NCBI GenBank assembly: GCA_030040425.1
Contig: JASHTS010000112.1
Span: forward strand, 1-64,000
DNA length: 64,000 nt
From: Acidobacteriaceae bacterium
GTDB lineage: Bacteria; Acidobacteriota; Terriglobia; Terriglobales; Acidobacteriaceae
Direction of reading: 5' to 3'
In this document: positions 36,252-46,000 of the stretch, piece after piece
How positions within the stretch are numbered: position 1 is the stretch's first letter
Layout of the letters: each line of letters starts with the position of its first letter
Made by a program: the position numbers and the translations under genes
The notes under the pieces: model-generated
The model's input: the letters and a program-made list of their open reading frames with translations, nothing else
Database searches by the model: none
Told to the model about the DNA's origin: nothing

Positions 36252-37252
36252 CGCGGCGGCCACCACGCCAGGTTGAGAATCTGGCGAATCTGCGCGGAAT
36301 CGACATTCTCGCGGGTCATCAAAACAGGCGGCACCTCGAGCACCGTGGCGCTGCCCTTCCCGTGAAGCTCGCGGTCCATGAGGTCCATGGCCAGCTGGCC
36401 CATGGCGTAAGTGTTCTGCGCCACCACGGAGTCGATGCCGCCGTTCCGGATGGGCGGAATCAGATCCTGATCGAAGCCGACAAGCTTGATGACGCCGGCT
36501 TTGCCGAACTCGGCCAGCGCATAGTAGGCGCCCCGCGTGGAGGCCAGCGAGAGCGCAACAATGGCGTCGATCTTCTGCCCTTTTGCCAACAGCTCCTCGG
36601 CGGCTTCCTGCTCCTGCGGAACGCTGGACAGGCCGAACTGCCGCACCGCGATGTGGATGCCCGGAAACTCGCGCGTCAGCGTCGCTTCCAAGTTGCGCTC
36701 CCGCTCCAGGTTGCTCATCAACTGCGGATTGATGCCGAGAATGGCGATAGACCCCTTGCCATCGAGAATGCTGCCGATGCGCCGCGCCGCCATCTCGCCG
36801 GCGGCGCGCTCATCGCTGAGCACGTAGGTGAGATCCGGTCCCGGGTCGATGCCGAGCTTGGTTCCCACCACCACCACCGGAATGCCCTTGGCCAGAACCC
36901 GCCGGATGGGTGTTCGCATGGGCAGCGTTTCGATGGGAGAAACGATAATGCCGGCGTAACCGCGGCTCACCGACTTCTCGATGAGCGCGATCTGCGCCTG
37001 AATGTCGTCGTCGCGCATGGGAGCGTTCCAATAGATGTCGAGGCCGCGCTGGCGCGCTACGGCCGCCGCGCCGGCGTGCTCGGGCTCCCAGAGCGCCGTG
37101 CCGCAGGTGCGCGGAATCACGGCGATCACCGGATGTTCGTGCCGGCACGCGGCGGCTGCCAGCACCGCCAGCAGAAAAAGAGCATGACATGCCCGGCTGA
37201 ACACCCGGACCACGCGCCTGCTCAAAACTGCACGCTCCTCCCGCTGGCCCAT
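36248..37252 (-). CDS. Periplasmic sugar-binding lipoprotein (LacI/RbsB-like fold), sensor-associated
   Basis: The 334-residue product is a type I periplasmic binding protein. The leader ends in LAVLAAAAC, a plausible lipobox, so it is probably lipid-anchored. The binding domain reads VIAVIPRTCGTALWEPEHAGAAAVARQRG, IEKSVSRGYAGIIVSPIE, GIPVVVVGTKLG, IAILGINPQLMSNLERERNLEATL and VKLVGFDQD-type strands. No ABC permease or ATPase genes are near; a kinase and regulator are. It likely presents a bound sugar to the kinase. The frame is open upstream to 37957 over the divergent GH127 gene; ATG 37252 is chosen for its leader, with ATG 37333 an alternative. The ligand is unknown. Confidence 0.82.
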   Translation of the reverse strand: MGQREERAVLSRRVVRVFSRACHALFLLAVLAAAACRHEHPVIAVIPRTCGTALWEPEHAGAAAVARQRGLDIYWNAPMRDDDIQAQIALIEKSVSRGYAGIIVSPIETLPMRTPIRRVLAKGIPVVVVGTKLGIDPGPDLTYVLSDERAAGEMAARRIGSILDGKGSIAILGINPQLMSNLERERNLEATLTREFPGIHIAVRQFGLSSVPQEQEAAEELLAKGQKIDAIVALSLASTRGAYYALAEFGKAGVIKLVGFDQDLIPPIRNGGIDSVVAQNTYAMGQLAMDLMDRELHGKGSATVLEVPPVLMTRENVDSAQIRQILNLAWWPPR

Positions 37253-37349
37253 CCTGGTATGAACCCCGTTGCCCGGCGCCGTAGACCGCGATCGCACTTT
37301 CGCCCGCAAAGACCGAACGATTCCATCAGTCATCCGTGAACAGCGAATA

Positions 37350-37367
37350 TAGTACATCTGCACCATT
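37350..37367. promoter_or_regulatory. Motif TAGTACATCTG-nn-CCATT, copy 1
   Basis: This 18-base word lies between the divergent sensor operon and GH127. It matches 16 of 18 positions of a copy at 42877-42894 upstream of TonB receptor 2. It may be the response-regulator site, but a chance match is possible. Confidence 0.3.
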
Positions 37368-37384
37368 CGTCGGAAGCACTTCGA

Positions 37385-37390
37385 TACACT
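37385..37390 (+). promoter_or_regulatory. Possible -10 (TACACT) of GH127
   Basis: TACACT lies about 100 bases upstream of the GH127 start with no good -35, so an activator may be needed. The sensor motif at 37350-37367 is just upstream of it. Confidence 0.3.
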
Positions 37391-37492
37391 AGATTGGTTG
37401 TTCAATGGCCAGGTTCCTCGATGCGCGCAGGGGGCCTTGCGTGTGCAACGCAGAGGAACGAATCTGGAGTGAAAGTCTGGAGAATCAGCGCG

Positions 37493-39325
37493 ATGCGAAC
37501 TTCCCGCAGAGCATTTCTCAAATTGAGCGCAGCCACGGCAGTCGCCTCGGCAACCAGGCTTCCACAAGCGGCGGCCGCTTCGAGTACCGCCGTTCCCCTC
37601 GATCAATTCGGTTATAACGAGATCGAACTGCTCGATGGCCCCATGCGTCAGCAGTTCGACACCAACCACGCCTTCTTTCTGGCGCTCGACGACGACATGC
37701 TGCTCAAGCCCTTTCGGCAGCGAGCCGGACAACCGGCGCCGGGCGCGGATATGGGCGGGTGGTACGACAACTCGCCGGAGTTCGATCCCCACGGGACCTT
37801 TCATGGCTTTATACCCGGGCACAGCTTCGGCCAGTATTTGTCGGCCCTGGCGCGCGCCCACGCGATCACCGGTTCGCAGCCGACGCGGGAAAAAGTCAGC
37901 CGCCTGGTCCGCGCCTTTGCGCCGACGATTACGACCAAGTTCTACGACGGTTACCATCTCCCCGCTTATACCTATGACAAGACCTCATGCGGTCTTATCG
38001 ACGCGCACCAGTTTGCCGGCGATGAGATGGCGCTGAAGGTTCTCGATGACGCCACCGATGCGGTCTTGCCGCACCTGCCGGCGAAGGCCATGTCCCGCGC
38101 CGAGCAATATGCGCGGCCTGAGAAGGACGAGGCCTACTGCTGGGACGAAACCTACACCCTGCCGGAGAATCTGTTCCTCGCCTATCATCGCGGGGCGGGC
38201 GATCGCTACCGCGATCTCGCAATCCGATTCCTCGAAGACGACACCTACTTCAATCCTTTGTCCGAGGGGAAAAACGTTCTCCCCGGCGAGCATGCCTATA
38301 GCCACGTGAACGCCTTCTCGAGCGCCATGCAGGCCTATTTGACCCTGGGGAGCCAGAAGCATTTAGTGGCCGCGCAAAACGGTTTCGCGTTCCTCCGCGA
38401 TACACAGAGCTTTGCCACCGGCGGCTGGGGGCCTGACGAGTTGTTCCGCAAGCCGGACAGCGGCGAGATGGGGGAAAGCCTGACGCGAACCCACTTCAGT
38501 TTCGAGACACCCTGCGGCTCCTACGGGCACTTCAAGATCACGCGCTATCTGCTTCGCGTGACCCGCGACAGCCGCTACGGCGACAGCATGGAACAGGTGC
38601 TGCTGAACACCATTCTCGGCGCCAAGCCTCTGAAGGAGGACGGCTCGGCATTCTACTACTCCGACTACAACCACATCTTCGCCTGCAAGGGCTATCACCG
38701 GGATAAATGGCCGTGCTGCTCGGGCACCTTCCCTCAGATCACGGCGGATTACGGGATCAGCTCTTATTTCCACGAGGCGGACGCTGTTTACGTGAACCTG
38801 TACGTGCCCTCGCGCGCAACCTGGACCCGGGGGACGACACGCGTCACGTTGACCCAGCGCACGAACTACCCCTACGAGCCGGCCACGCAGATCGAGCTCT
38901 CAACCGCCAGGCCGGAGACCTTCACCGTGCACCTCAGGATTCCGGCGTGGGCAGGAGCGAAGACAACGGTTGCTGTGAACGGTCGCCGCGTCGACGATCC
39001 CCTGACGCCTGGGACTTTTGCCGCAATCACGCGCACGTGGAACGACGGCGACCGCATTGAAATGGAGTTCGAAATGGCGGCTCGGCTCGAGCCCGTGGAC
39101 CCGCAACATCCGAGTATTGTTGCCCCCGTATTGGGTCCGCTCGCCCTGTTCGCCCTGGGACGGCCCGCTTCACCGCTGCGCAAGTCCGCATTGCTCGCGA
39201 TTGCTCAAACCGCCAGAGGTTCCAGCACCTGGAGCACGCAGACCGAGCAAGGCGCTCTTATCTTCAAGCCGTTTGCCGCGATTGAGGAAGAGCAATACCG
39301 GCTCTATCAGGAAGTCGAAACGTAA
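37493..39325 (+). CDS. Tat-exported beta-L-arabinofuranosidase-like enzyme, GH127/DUF1680 family
   Basis: This 610-residue enzyme probably releases beta-L-arabinofuranose, as in hydroxyproline-linked arabinans or pectin. It has a Tat leader (SRRAFLKLSAATAVASA), an (alpha/alpha)6 barrel (GWYDNSPEFDPHGTFHGFIPGHSFGQYLSALARAHAI-type opening) and C-terminal beta domains. The catalytic cysteine motif is present as Cys408-Cys409 in KWPCCSGTFPQ. A second metal-ligand motif reads E338-T-P-C341, one residue longer than the E-x-C of the characterised HypBA1, as I recall it. ATG 37493 has GGAG about ten bases upstream; the frame is open to 37394. It is divergent from the sugar-sensor operon, which likely controls it, and 73 bases upstream of a TPR gene. 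Confidence 0.88.
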   Translation: MRTSRRAFLKLSAATAVASATRLPQAAAASSTAVPLDQFGYNEIELLDGPMRQQFDTNHAFFLALDDDMLLKPFRQRAGQPAPGADMGGWYDNSPEFDPHGTFHGFIPGHSFGQYLSALARAHAITGSQPTREKVSRLVRAFAPTITTKFYDGYHLPAYTYDKTSCGLIDAHQFAGDEMALKVLDDATDAVLPHLPAKAMSRAEQYARPEKDEAYCWDETYTLPENLFLAYHRGAGDRYRDLAIRFLEDDTYFNPLSEGKNVLPGEHAYSHVNAFSSAMQAYLTLGSQKHLVAAQNGFAFLRDTQSFATGGWGPDELFRKPDSGEMGESLTRTHFSFETPCGSYGHFKITRYLLRVTRDSRYGDSMEQVLLNTILGAKPLKEDGSAFYYSDYNHIFACKGYHRDKWPCCSGTFPQITADYGISSYFHEADAVYVNLYVPSRATWTRGTTRVTLTQRTNYPYEPATQIELSTARPETFTVHLRIPAWAGAKTTVAVNGRRVDDPLTPGTFAAITRTWNDGDRIEMEFEMAARLEPVDPQHPSIVAPVLGPLALFALGRPASPLRKSALLAIAQTARGSSTWSTQTEQGALIFKPFAAIEEEQYRLYQEVET

Positions 39326-39398
39326 AGACAACGACGGATGCGCCGCGGCCGGCGGCAATTCCATATACGAATTCGACCCTTCTAAAGCGTGGGATACA

Positions 39399-40895
39399 AT
39401 GGCCAGCATGACAAGGCGAGCACAAACTGTGATGCTCCTCTTGATCGTTTTCTCGAGCCTCGCGATTGCGGCTCAATCCGGCAGCAGCGACAAGACCGGC
39501 GCCATTGTTTCCGCTCTGCGCACACGAGAATTTGGAGAGGCGCTTGCGCTGCTGGGGCCGGCTCTGCGGCGGTCGCCGAACGATGCGCAGCTTTGGACCT
39601 TCGAAGCTCTTGCCTATTCGGGAGAAGGACAAAAGACGGAGGCCCTGGCGTCGTTTCAAAAAGCTCTGAAGATTTCGCCTGAGTATCTTCCCGCGCTGGA
39701 AGGCGCCGCGCAACTGGAGTACGAAACAGGGGACAGCGATGCGCAGGCATTGCTCGAGCGTGTGGTCAAGGTGCTTCCCGACGACCCGACCGCACACACC
39801 ATGCTGGCCGCGCTGGCCCTGCGCAGGCATGATTGTGCCGAGGCTGTGACCCAATTCGAGCAATGCGGTCCACGGCTTGAGTCCGAGCCTTCCGCGATGC
39901 GAAGATACGGGATCTGCCTGGCGAAGCTCGAGCGTTTCGACAAGGCGGAGACCGTCTTCGAGCGGCTGACGGCGCAGCCGGATGACGATCCGCACGATCT
40001 TGAGCGGCTGGCGGCCATCCAACTAGCACTCAATCAGCCGGCCGATGCTCTTCACACGCTTGGGCCGGCGCTGGCGAACCGTCCCTCCGCCGTTGCCCTC
40101 GCACAGGCAGCGGAAGCCTACGAAGACCAAAAGAACACCCCGCAAGCGGTGAGCCTGCTGCATCGGGCCATCGTCGAGAACCCGCGGAACGCGGACCTCT
40201 ATCTGCAGTTTGCCGACATTTCTTTTGTGCACCAGTCTTTTCAAGTCGGCGTCGACATGCTCACAGCGGGGCTGAATCAGTCGCCCAAGGCAGCCGCGCT
40301 CTACGTTGCGCGCGGGGTTCTGTATGTGCAACTGGCCGATTACGATCACGCAGAAGCCGACTTTGAAAAAGCCGAGACGCTGGATCCGCAGATGACCATA
40401 AGCGAGGCTGCCCGCGGCATGGTGGCGGAGCAGCAGAACGATCTCGACAAGGCGCTCGCCGTGGTGGAGAGGCAGTTGCAGGCAAAGCCCGATGACGCCA
40501 TGCTGCTTTTTGTGGAGGCCGATATATTGGAGCAAAGAAATCCGGAAGCCGGCAGCGCGGAGTTCGGACGCGCTGTGGAGGCCGCGCGGCGGGCGGCGGA
40601 GTTGCAGCCGGACATGACGGATGCGCTCGATCTGCTGGCAAAGCTCGATCTGCAGGCCGACAACAATCAGCGCGCGATTGAGGAATCGCGCGAAGCGCTG
40701 CGCCGCAATCCGGATGACCAGTCCGCTCTCTATCACCTGATTGTCGGCCTGCGGCGCACCGGCCACAAGGAAGAACTGCCCGCGCTGCTGCAGCGGCTTG
40801 CCGTGGCGCGCCAGAACGCAACTCGCGAGGAAGCAGAACACAACCGGTATAAGCTCATCGAAGAATCCGGTGCGGATGCCGCAGCCGGGAAATGA
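39399..40895 (+). CDS. Secreted TPR protein, subtype 2
   Basis: The 498-residue product has a signal peptide (QTVMLLLIVFSSLAIAAQ) and TPR repeats throughout (ALASFQKALKISPEYLPALEGAAQLEY, LHRAIVENPRNADLYLQFADISFVHQSFQVGVDML). It is clearly paralogous to the protein at 46700-48154 (shared HQSFQVG, ARGVLYVQLADYD, QQNDLDKALAVVE) and more distant from that at 23498. It sits between GH127 and a CRTAC1 gene, probably in one transcript. The word TACAAT overlaps the first ATG (39395-39400); if it is a -10, the true start is ATG 39408 or 39432. A scaffold role at the cell surface is inferred. Confidence 0.8.
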   Translation: MASMTRRAQTVMLLLIVFSSLAIAAQSGSSDKTGAIVSALRTREFGEALALLGPALRRSPNDAQLWTFEALAYSGEGQKTEALASFQKALKISPEYLPALEGAAQLEYETGDSDAQALLERVVKVLPDDPTAHTMLAALALRRHDCAEAVTQFEQCGPRLESEPSAMRRYGICLAKLERFDKAETVFERLTAQPDDDPHDLERLAAIQLALNQPADALHTLGPALANRPSAVALAQAAEAYEDQKNTPQAVSLLHRAIVENPRNADLYLQFADISFVHQSFQVGVDMLTAGLNQSPKAAALYVARGVLYVQLADYDHAEADFEKAETLDPQMTISEAARGMVAEQQNDLDKALAVVERQLQAKPDDAMLLFVEADILEQRNPEAGSAEFGRAVEAARRAAELQPDMTDALDLLAKLDLQADNNQRAIEESREALRRNPDDQSALYHLIVGLRRTGHKEELPALLQRLAVARQNATREEAEHNRYKLIEESGADAAAGK

Positions 40896-40960
40896 ATCGC
40901 CGCCGAGGCATCGCTCGACCGGGGCAAGAACGAAGCTGACACAATGCATCGCAGGGCCGC

Positions 40961-42733
40961 ATGAAGATTACACGCCGTTCGTTTGCCTCTATCGCCGCCG
41001 GCTCGTTCTTGTTCCCCGGAGAATGGATCGCTCTTGCACAGCAACAGGGCATTGCCACGCGGGAAGTCCGGCCGCAGGAGCGTCCTCCCGCCTCCGGGCG
41101 TCCCTTCAACGCACACTTTGTGGACGTAGCCCAGCAGGCCGGACTGCGGATGCCGACCATCTATGGGGGTATCGAGAAGAAGAAGTATATTCTTGAAGCC
41201 AACGGCTGCGGGTGCGCCTTCATCGACTACGACAACGACGGCTGGATGGATATCTTTCTTCTTTGCGGCACGCGGCTGGAAGGGGCTCCGCCTGAAGCCA
41301 CGAATCGTCTATACCGGAACAATCGCGATGGAACATTTACCGATGTAACCGACCAGGCAGGCCTGCGCGCGGCGGGGTGGGCCAACGGCGTCTGCATCGG
41401 CGACTACAACAACGACGGGTTCGAGGACATCTTCTGCACCTACTACGGCGAGAATCGTCTCTACCGCAACAACGGCAACGGAACCTTTACCGATGTGACG
41501 CGGGAAGCGGGACTGCTGCGGGGTGAAACGAGATGGGGCGCCGGCTGCAGCTTCGTCGACTACAATCGCGATGGCCATCTGGATCTGTTCATCTCCAACT
41601 ACATCCGGTTCGATCTCGCCAAGGCGCCCGTGCCGGGCGCTGATTCCACATGCAATTGGAAGGGAATCCCGGTCAACTGCGGCCCGCGCGGTTTGCCCAC
41701 CGGACGCCACCTGCTCTACCGGAACAATGGCGACGGCACCTTTACGGACGTCACCAAAGAGAGCGGGATTGCATCGGCTACGGAAAGCTACGGCATGACT
41801 GTGGTGGCTGCCGACTTCGATGAGGATGGATGGACCGACGTCTTCGTGGCCTGCGATTCAACGCCCAGCCTGCTCTTCATGAACAACCACGACGGCACCT
41901 TCCGCGAAGAGGGCGTGTTGCGCGGCGTGGCGTTGAGCGAAGACGGCATGGAACAAGCCGGCATGGGAGTCGGCATTGGCGACTATAACCTGGACGGGCA
42001 TCTCGATCTTTTCAAGACGCATTTCATGGGCGACACCTGCGGCATCTTCCGCAACGATGGCACCGGGAGCTTCGACGACCGCACGCGCGCCGCGAAAATC
42101 GGGGTCGAAACCCGCTTTGTAAGCTGGGGTACAGGCTTTGCCGACTTCGACAACGATGGGTATCCGGATATTCTCGTCGTCACCGGCAATGTCTACCCTG
42201 AAGTTGAACGCATACTCCCCGACTATCCCTACAAATCTCCGCGCGTTCTTTTCAGGAATCTCGGCAACGAAACCTTTGAGGAGCTTGGCCCGGAAGCCGG
42301 GCCGGGAATCGTCGAACCGCACTCCGGGAGGGGCTGCGCCTTTGGCGATTTCGATAACGATGGCGACATCGACGTTGTCATCATCAACATGAACGAGCCG
42401 CCTTCCCTTCTCCGCAACGACCTCTCCGGTCACCAGAACTGGATCAAGATTTTCCTCGAAGGGGTCAAGTCGAACCGGAGCGCCATTGGAGCGCGGGTGC
42501 TGGTTCGCTACGGCGGCAAGGTGCAAGCTCAGGCAAGGGTGAGCCAGTCGAGCTACTACTCCTCCTCGGATCCGCGCCTGCACTTCGGCCTGGGCGAGTC
42601 GAAGAGCGTCGATGTTGAAATCGTCTGGCCGAACGGCGAACGCGAATCCATCAGGAATGTGCCCGGCAATCAGCTCATCACGATCCGCGAAGGCGCAGGC
42701 ATTGTGAAGAATCGCGGCTGGAGCCGAAGCTAG
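40961..42733 (+). CDS. CRTAC1-type protein with ASPIC/UnbV domain, Tat-like leader
   Basis: The 590-residue protein starts with TRRSFASIAAGSFLF, a twin-arginine-like leader. FG-GAP/VCBS repeats follow, with Asp-rich loops (FIDYDNDGWMDIFLL, GDYNNDGFEDIF, VDYNRDGHLDLFISNY, ADFDNDGYPDILVV, GDFDNDGDIDVVIIN) and the strand RLYRNNxxGTFTDVT. The end is the ASPIC/UnbV domain (QSSYYSSSDPRLHFGLGESKSVDVEIVWPNG). It lies 65 bases after the TPR gene, so the pair is probably co-transcribed and precedes TonB receptor 2. The family is often predicted to bind calcium and glycans, but its job is unknown. Confidence 0.88.
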   Translation: MKITRRSFASIAAGSFLFPGEWIALAQQQGIATREVRPQERPPASGRPFNAHFVDVAQQAGLRMPTIYGGIEKKKYILEANGCGCAFIDYDNDGWMDIFLLCGTRLEGAPPEATNRLYRNNRDGTFTDVTDQAGLRAAGWANGVCIGDYNNDGFEDIFCTYYGENRLYRNNGNGTFTDVTREAGLLRGETRWGAGCSFVDYNRDGHLDLFISNYIRFDLAKAPVPGADSTCNWKGIPVNCGPRGLPTGRHLLYRNNGDGTFTDVTKESGIASATESYGMTVVAADFDEDGWTDVFVACDSTPSLLFMNNHDGTFREEGVLRGVALSEDGMEQAGMGVGIGDYNLDGHLDLFKTHFMGDTCGIFRNDGTGSFDDRTRAAKIGVETRFVSWGTGFADFDNDGYPDILVVTGNVYPEVERILPDYPYKSPRVLFRNLGNETFEELGPEAGPGIVEPHSGRGCAFGDFDNDGDIDVVIINMNEPPSLLRNDLSGHQNWIKIFLEGVKSNRSAIGARVLVRYGGKVQAQARVSQSSYYSSSDPRLHFGLGESKSVDVEIVWPNGERESIRNVPGNQLITIREGAGIVKNRGWSRS

Positions 42734-42876
42734 CCGCCTCCGCAGCAGCCTGTGTTGGCCCGCAACGGCTCACGCACCCTGACGGGACCACAGGCGCTCG
42801 GATTGCTGCGGGCGCTCTTCGCCTTTCGCCGAATATGCGCCTCCACTTTTCAGTGTAGATTCGCCCCCCTCCTTAG

Positions 42877-42894
42877 TAGTACATCTGACCCATT
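42877..42894. promoter_or_regulatory. Motif TAGTACATCTG-nn-CCATT, copy 2
   Basis: It differs from the copy at 37350-37367 only at two adjacent positions. It ends against the candidate -35 of TonB receptor 2, where an activator would bind. Confidence 0.3.
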
Positions 42895-42922
42895 GCCTGT
42901 GATTTTACGGAAGCTCTACATT
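42893..42922 (+). promoter_or_regulatory. Possible promoter TTGCCT-N18-TACATT for TonB receptor 2
   Basis: Moderate matches at -35 (42893-42898) and -10 (42917-42922) with an 18-base spacer, about 140 bases before the start. The conserved motif copy 2 overlaps its upstream edge. Confidence 0.35.
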
Positions 42923-43059
42923 GCCGGAGCGGCTAACTTCACGATTCAACATGGGATTCGAGTGCGCGTTACCGGACACAGGCTCAACGTTTCCTTGTTG
43001 TTCGGGTGCACGCAGGCCCAACGCGTCCGCACACTGAGACACAGTTCAGGAGGCACTCA

Positions 43060-46000
43060 ATGCAGAAAAGACTAAGGCTCAGATTCTATGCCTTGTTGTT
43101 CTTGTTCATTGGCTGCACTTCGATAGCCTTGGCGCAGTTCACGGGCAGCGTGCAAGGGGTGGTGCAGGATCCCGGCGGGCGCGCAGTCCCCGGCGCTTCG
43201 GTACGGATCGTAAACCAGAGCACCCAGGCGGGTCAGGCTACGACTTCCGACAGCTCCGGCAACTTCCGGTTCGTGAACCTGGCGCCGGATCCGTACAAGA
43301 TCACGGTCGAGGCCAACGGCTTCGCCAAGGCTGAAGTTGACATCACCCTGCAGACCGAACAGAACCTCAGCGTGCCGGTCACGCTGAAAGTGGGGGCGGT
43401 CAGCGAGAACGTAGTCGTCACCACCCAGACCCCGATCATCGACACGGCCGACAGCCGCAATCAAATGACTCTGGAAAACTCCGGCGTCGCGGAGCTGCCA
43501 GTGCAGGGCCGCAACATGGTCACGCTTACGACGCTGGCGCCGGGAGTCTCCGGCTTGGGAACCGTGGGCGGCGGCGAGCCTGGCTCGGCCGGCACACCCG
43601 GCTCGGCCCCGGACAACTATTCGACGGAAACCCAGGTGGACGCCAGCGCCAACGGCCAGGGCCAGATGTCGAATATGTACGTGGTTGACGGCCTGGACGT
43701 GACCAGCGGCATTCGCCAGGGCGTCCTGAACCTGACCCCCAACCCTGAATCCATCCAGGAAGCCAGCGTTCAGGTCAATACTTATTCGGCGCAATACAGC
43801 CGCGCTACGGGCGTTGAAGAAGTGATGACGACCAAGTCCGGTTCGGATCAATTTCACGGTTCGGCGGCCGACTGGTTCTACACCGAGCAGATGTGGGCGC
43901 TGACCCATTTCTCGGGACCGAAATACCTGCCTTTCCGCAGTAACAACCTATCGGGATCCATTGGCGGTCCGATTATTCCGCACCACCAGCTCTACGGCTT
44001 CTTTGCCATCGAGCCGCTGCGCTCGGCAACAACGGCCAGCGGCGCGCTTTCCTTCCCCGATCCGGCGTTCATCAGCTATGCACAGACCGCTACCGGCATT
44101 CCTTTCCCCCTCGCCAACACGGTGGGGACCAAGATCATGAGCACGTACGGTCCTGAGCACCTGGCCGACGTTACCCAGATCGCGAACGCACAGCAGTACT
44201 TCGGCAACGATGCGGCAGGAAATCCGATCTGCTCCGCCGAGCCGGCTGAGGTCGATGACATTCCCTGCACTACGGAGATGCTGGACTCGGGCAACTACAC
44301 GTCTACGTCCTTCCGCAATGGGACGCAGTGGTTCCTGCGCGTCGACAAGGATTGGGCGAAGGACAGGATCTACGGAAGCATTTATCGCACCACGTTGTCC
44401 TACGGCACGCCCGTGGCGAACTCGGCCTTCAACGGCGCCAACAACAACTACGAGCGCGCGTTCCAGTTCAACTACGCGCACACGTTTTCTACCACCTGGG
44501 TGAATGAAGGCATCTTCGGCGTGAGCCGCGTCCAGGGCCTGGAGGGCTTGAACGCCCCGAACTACTCCGTCCCCGATGTCGGCGTAACCGGAGTCGGTCT
44601 CGGATACGGAACCGGATTCGCGCAGGGCGACTTCATCCAGAACAACTACCACTGGCGCGATGTCCTGACCCACGTCAAGGGCGCACACACATTGAAGTTC
44701 GGCTACGAGGGCTGGTACGGGAACGATGTAGAACCTTTCCAGGGGCCGTGGTCGCAGCCTACTTTCGGCTTCAACAACCTGCTGGACCTGGCCGAGAGTA
44801 CTCCGGAATCGGAAAACCACGTATATTACAGCCCCCAGACCGGCCAGGCGCAGCTGTGGTCGTGGGATGCGGCATCCCGAACCTGGGGCGTCTTCGCCGA
44901 AGATACATGGAAGACAAAAAAGAACCTGACGCTGACCCTTGGCTTGCGGTGGGACGACAGCGGCAACCCCTGGTCCGACAGCAGCAGCACGGTATTCGGG
45001 AACTTCTATCTGGGGACAGGTTCGACATTCCAGGACCGTGTGGCCAGCGGCTATACGAAGGCGACGCCCAAGGCCCTGGAGGGCGCTGTCACCGATTTGT
45101 GGAGTCCGCGCTTCGGCATTGCCTGGGACTTGACCGGCAAGGGCAACACGGTGGTGCGTGGCGGAGTCGGCGTCTACAACGACTGGCTGACGCAGGCGAA
45201 CGTGCAGGAGGAGTTCCGCGGCAGTCCACCGGGAGAAATCGAGCCCAACTTCAGCGCGGCCGTTCTGGACCCGACGGCGGGGCAGCCTTCTCCGTACTTT
45301 AATCTGGGCAGCGGGGACAAGCCTCCGTTCGGTTTTAACACCGCTGGTGATTACCCTCCGATAGAAATCGATGTCAGTGGAACGCTTACCCCGTGCGGCA
45401 CAGCCTCCGGAGGAACCGGGTGCTTAAATGCCCAGGGAGGAGTTTTGGGCGCCAACGCCTCGATCGGCGGTGTCAATCCCCACCTGGGATCGCCCAAAGC
45501 CGACATCTGGTCGGCGACACTGCAACAGAGAATCGGAATGAATTATTCGGCCAGCGTGGGGTATGCCGGATCGCATGGCTACAACATGGTGGGAGGCGGC
45601 GACACGGCGGGGATTGTCAGCTACGGCCAGAGCATCAACGCCTATGCTCTCGATTTGTACGACCACAACAGCATGACACCCACGCGGCTCAACCCCAGTT
45701 TCGGCACGATCACCTATACCACCAACGATCGCTACAGCAACTATGAGAGCGTGTTTTTCGACTTCAATGGGCGCTTCGCAGGGGGCAGCTTCATTGACGC
45801 GTCGTATACACGATCGCGGTCGCAGGACGATGCCAGCAACTATCCCGCCGAGTCGACGCCAAGTTCGTATTACGGGCCGTCTCCCTGGGATGTGCCCAAT
45901 CGCCTCTCGCTCACGGGCAACTATGAACTGAAGGGACTCAACGGCGGGCATGGCGCCATGGGGCACGCGACCGGAGGATGGGGAGCCAGCGGAGTGACTG

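Larger units (their letters stand above)
42734..43059. other. Intergenic region upstream of TonB receptor 2
   Basis: This 326-base gap holds the second copy of the TAGTACATCTG motif (42877-42894), a possible promoter (42893-42922) and the ribosome site CAGGAGG (43047-43053). I see no gene in it. Confidence 0.5.

Noticed and set aside
36248..37252. LacI-type transcription repressor
   Set aside because: The fold is LacI-like, but the protein starts with a lipoprotein leader and has no helix-turn-helix; it is coupled to a kinase.
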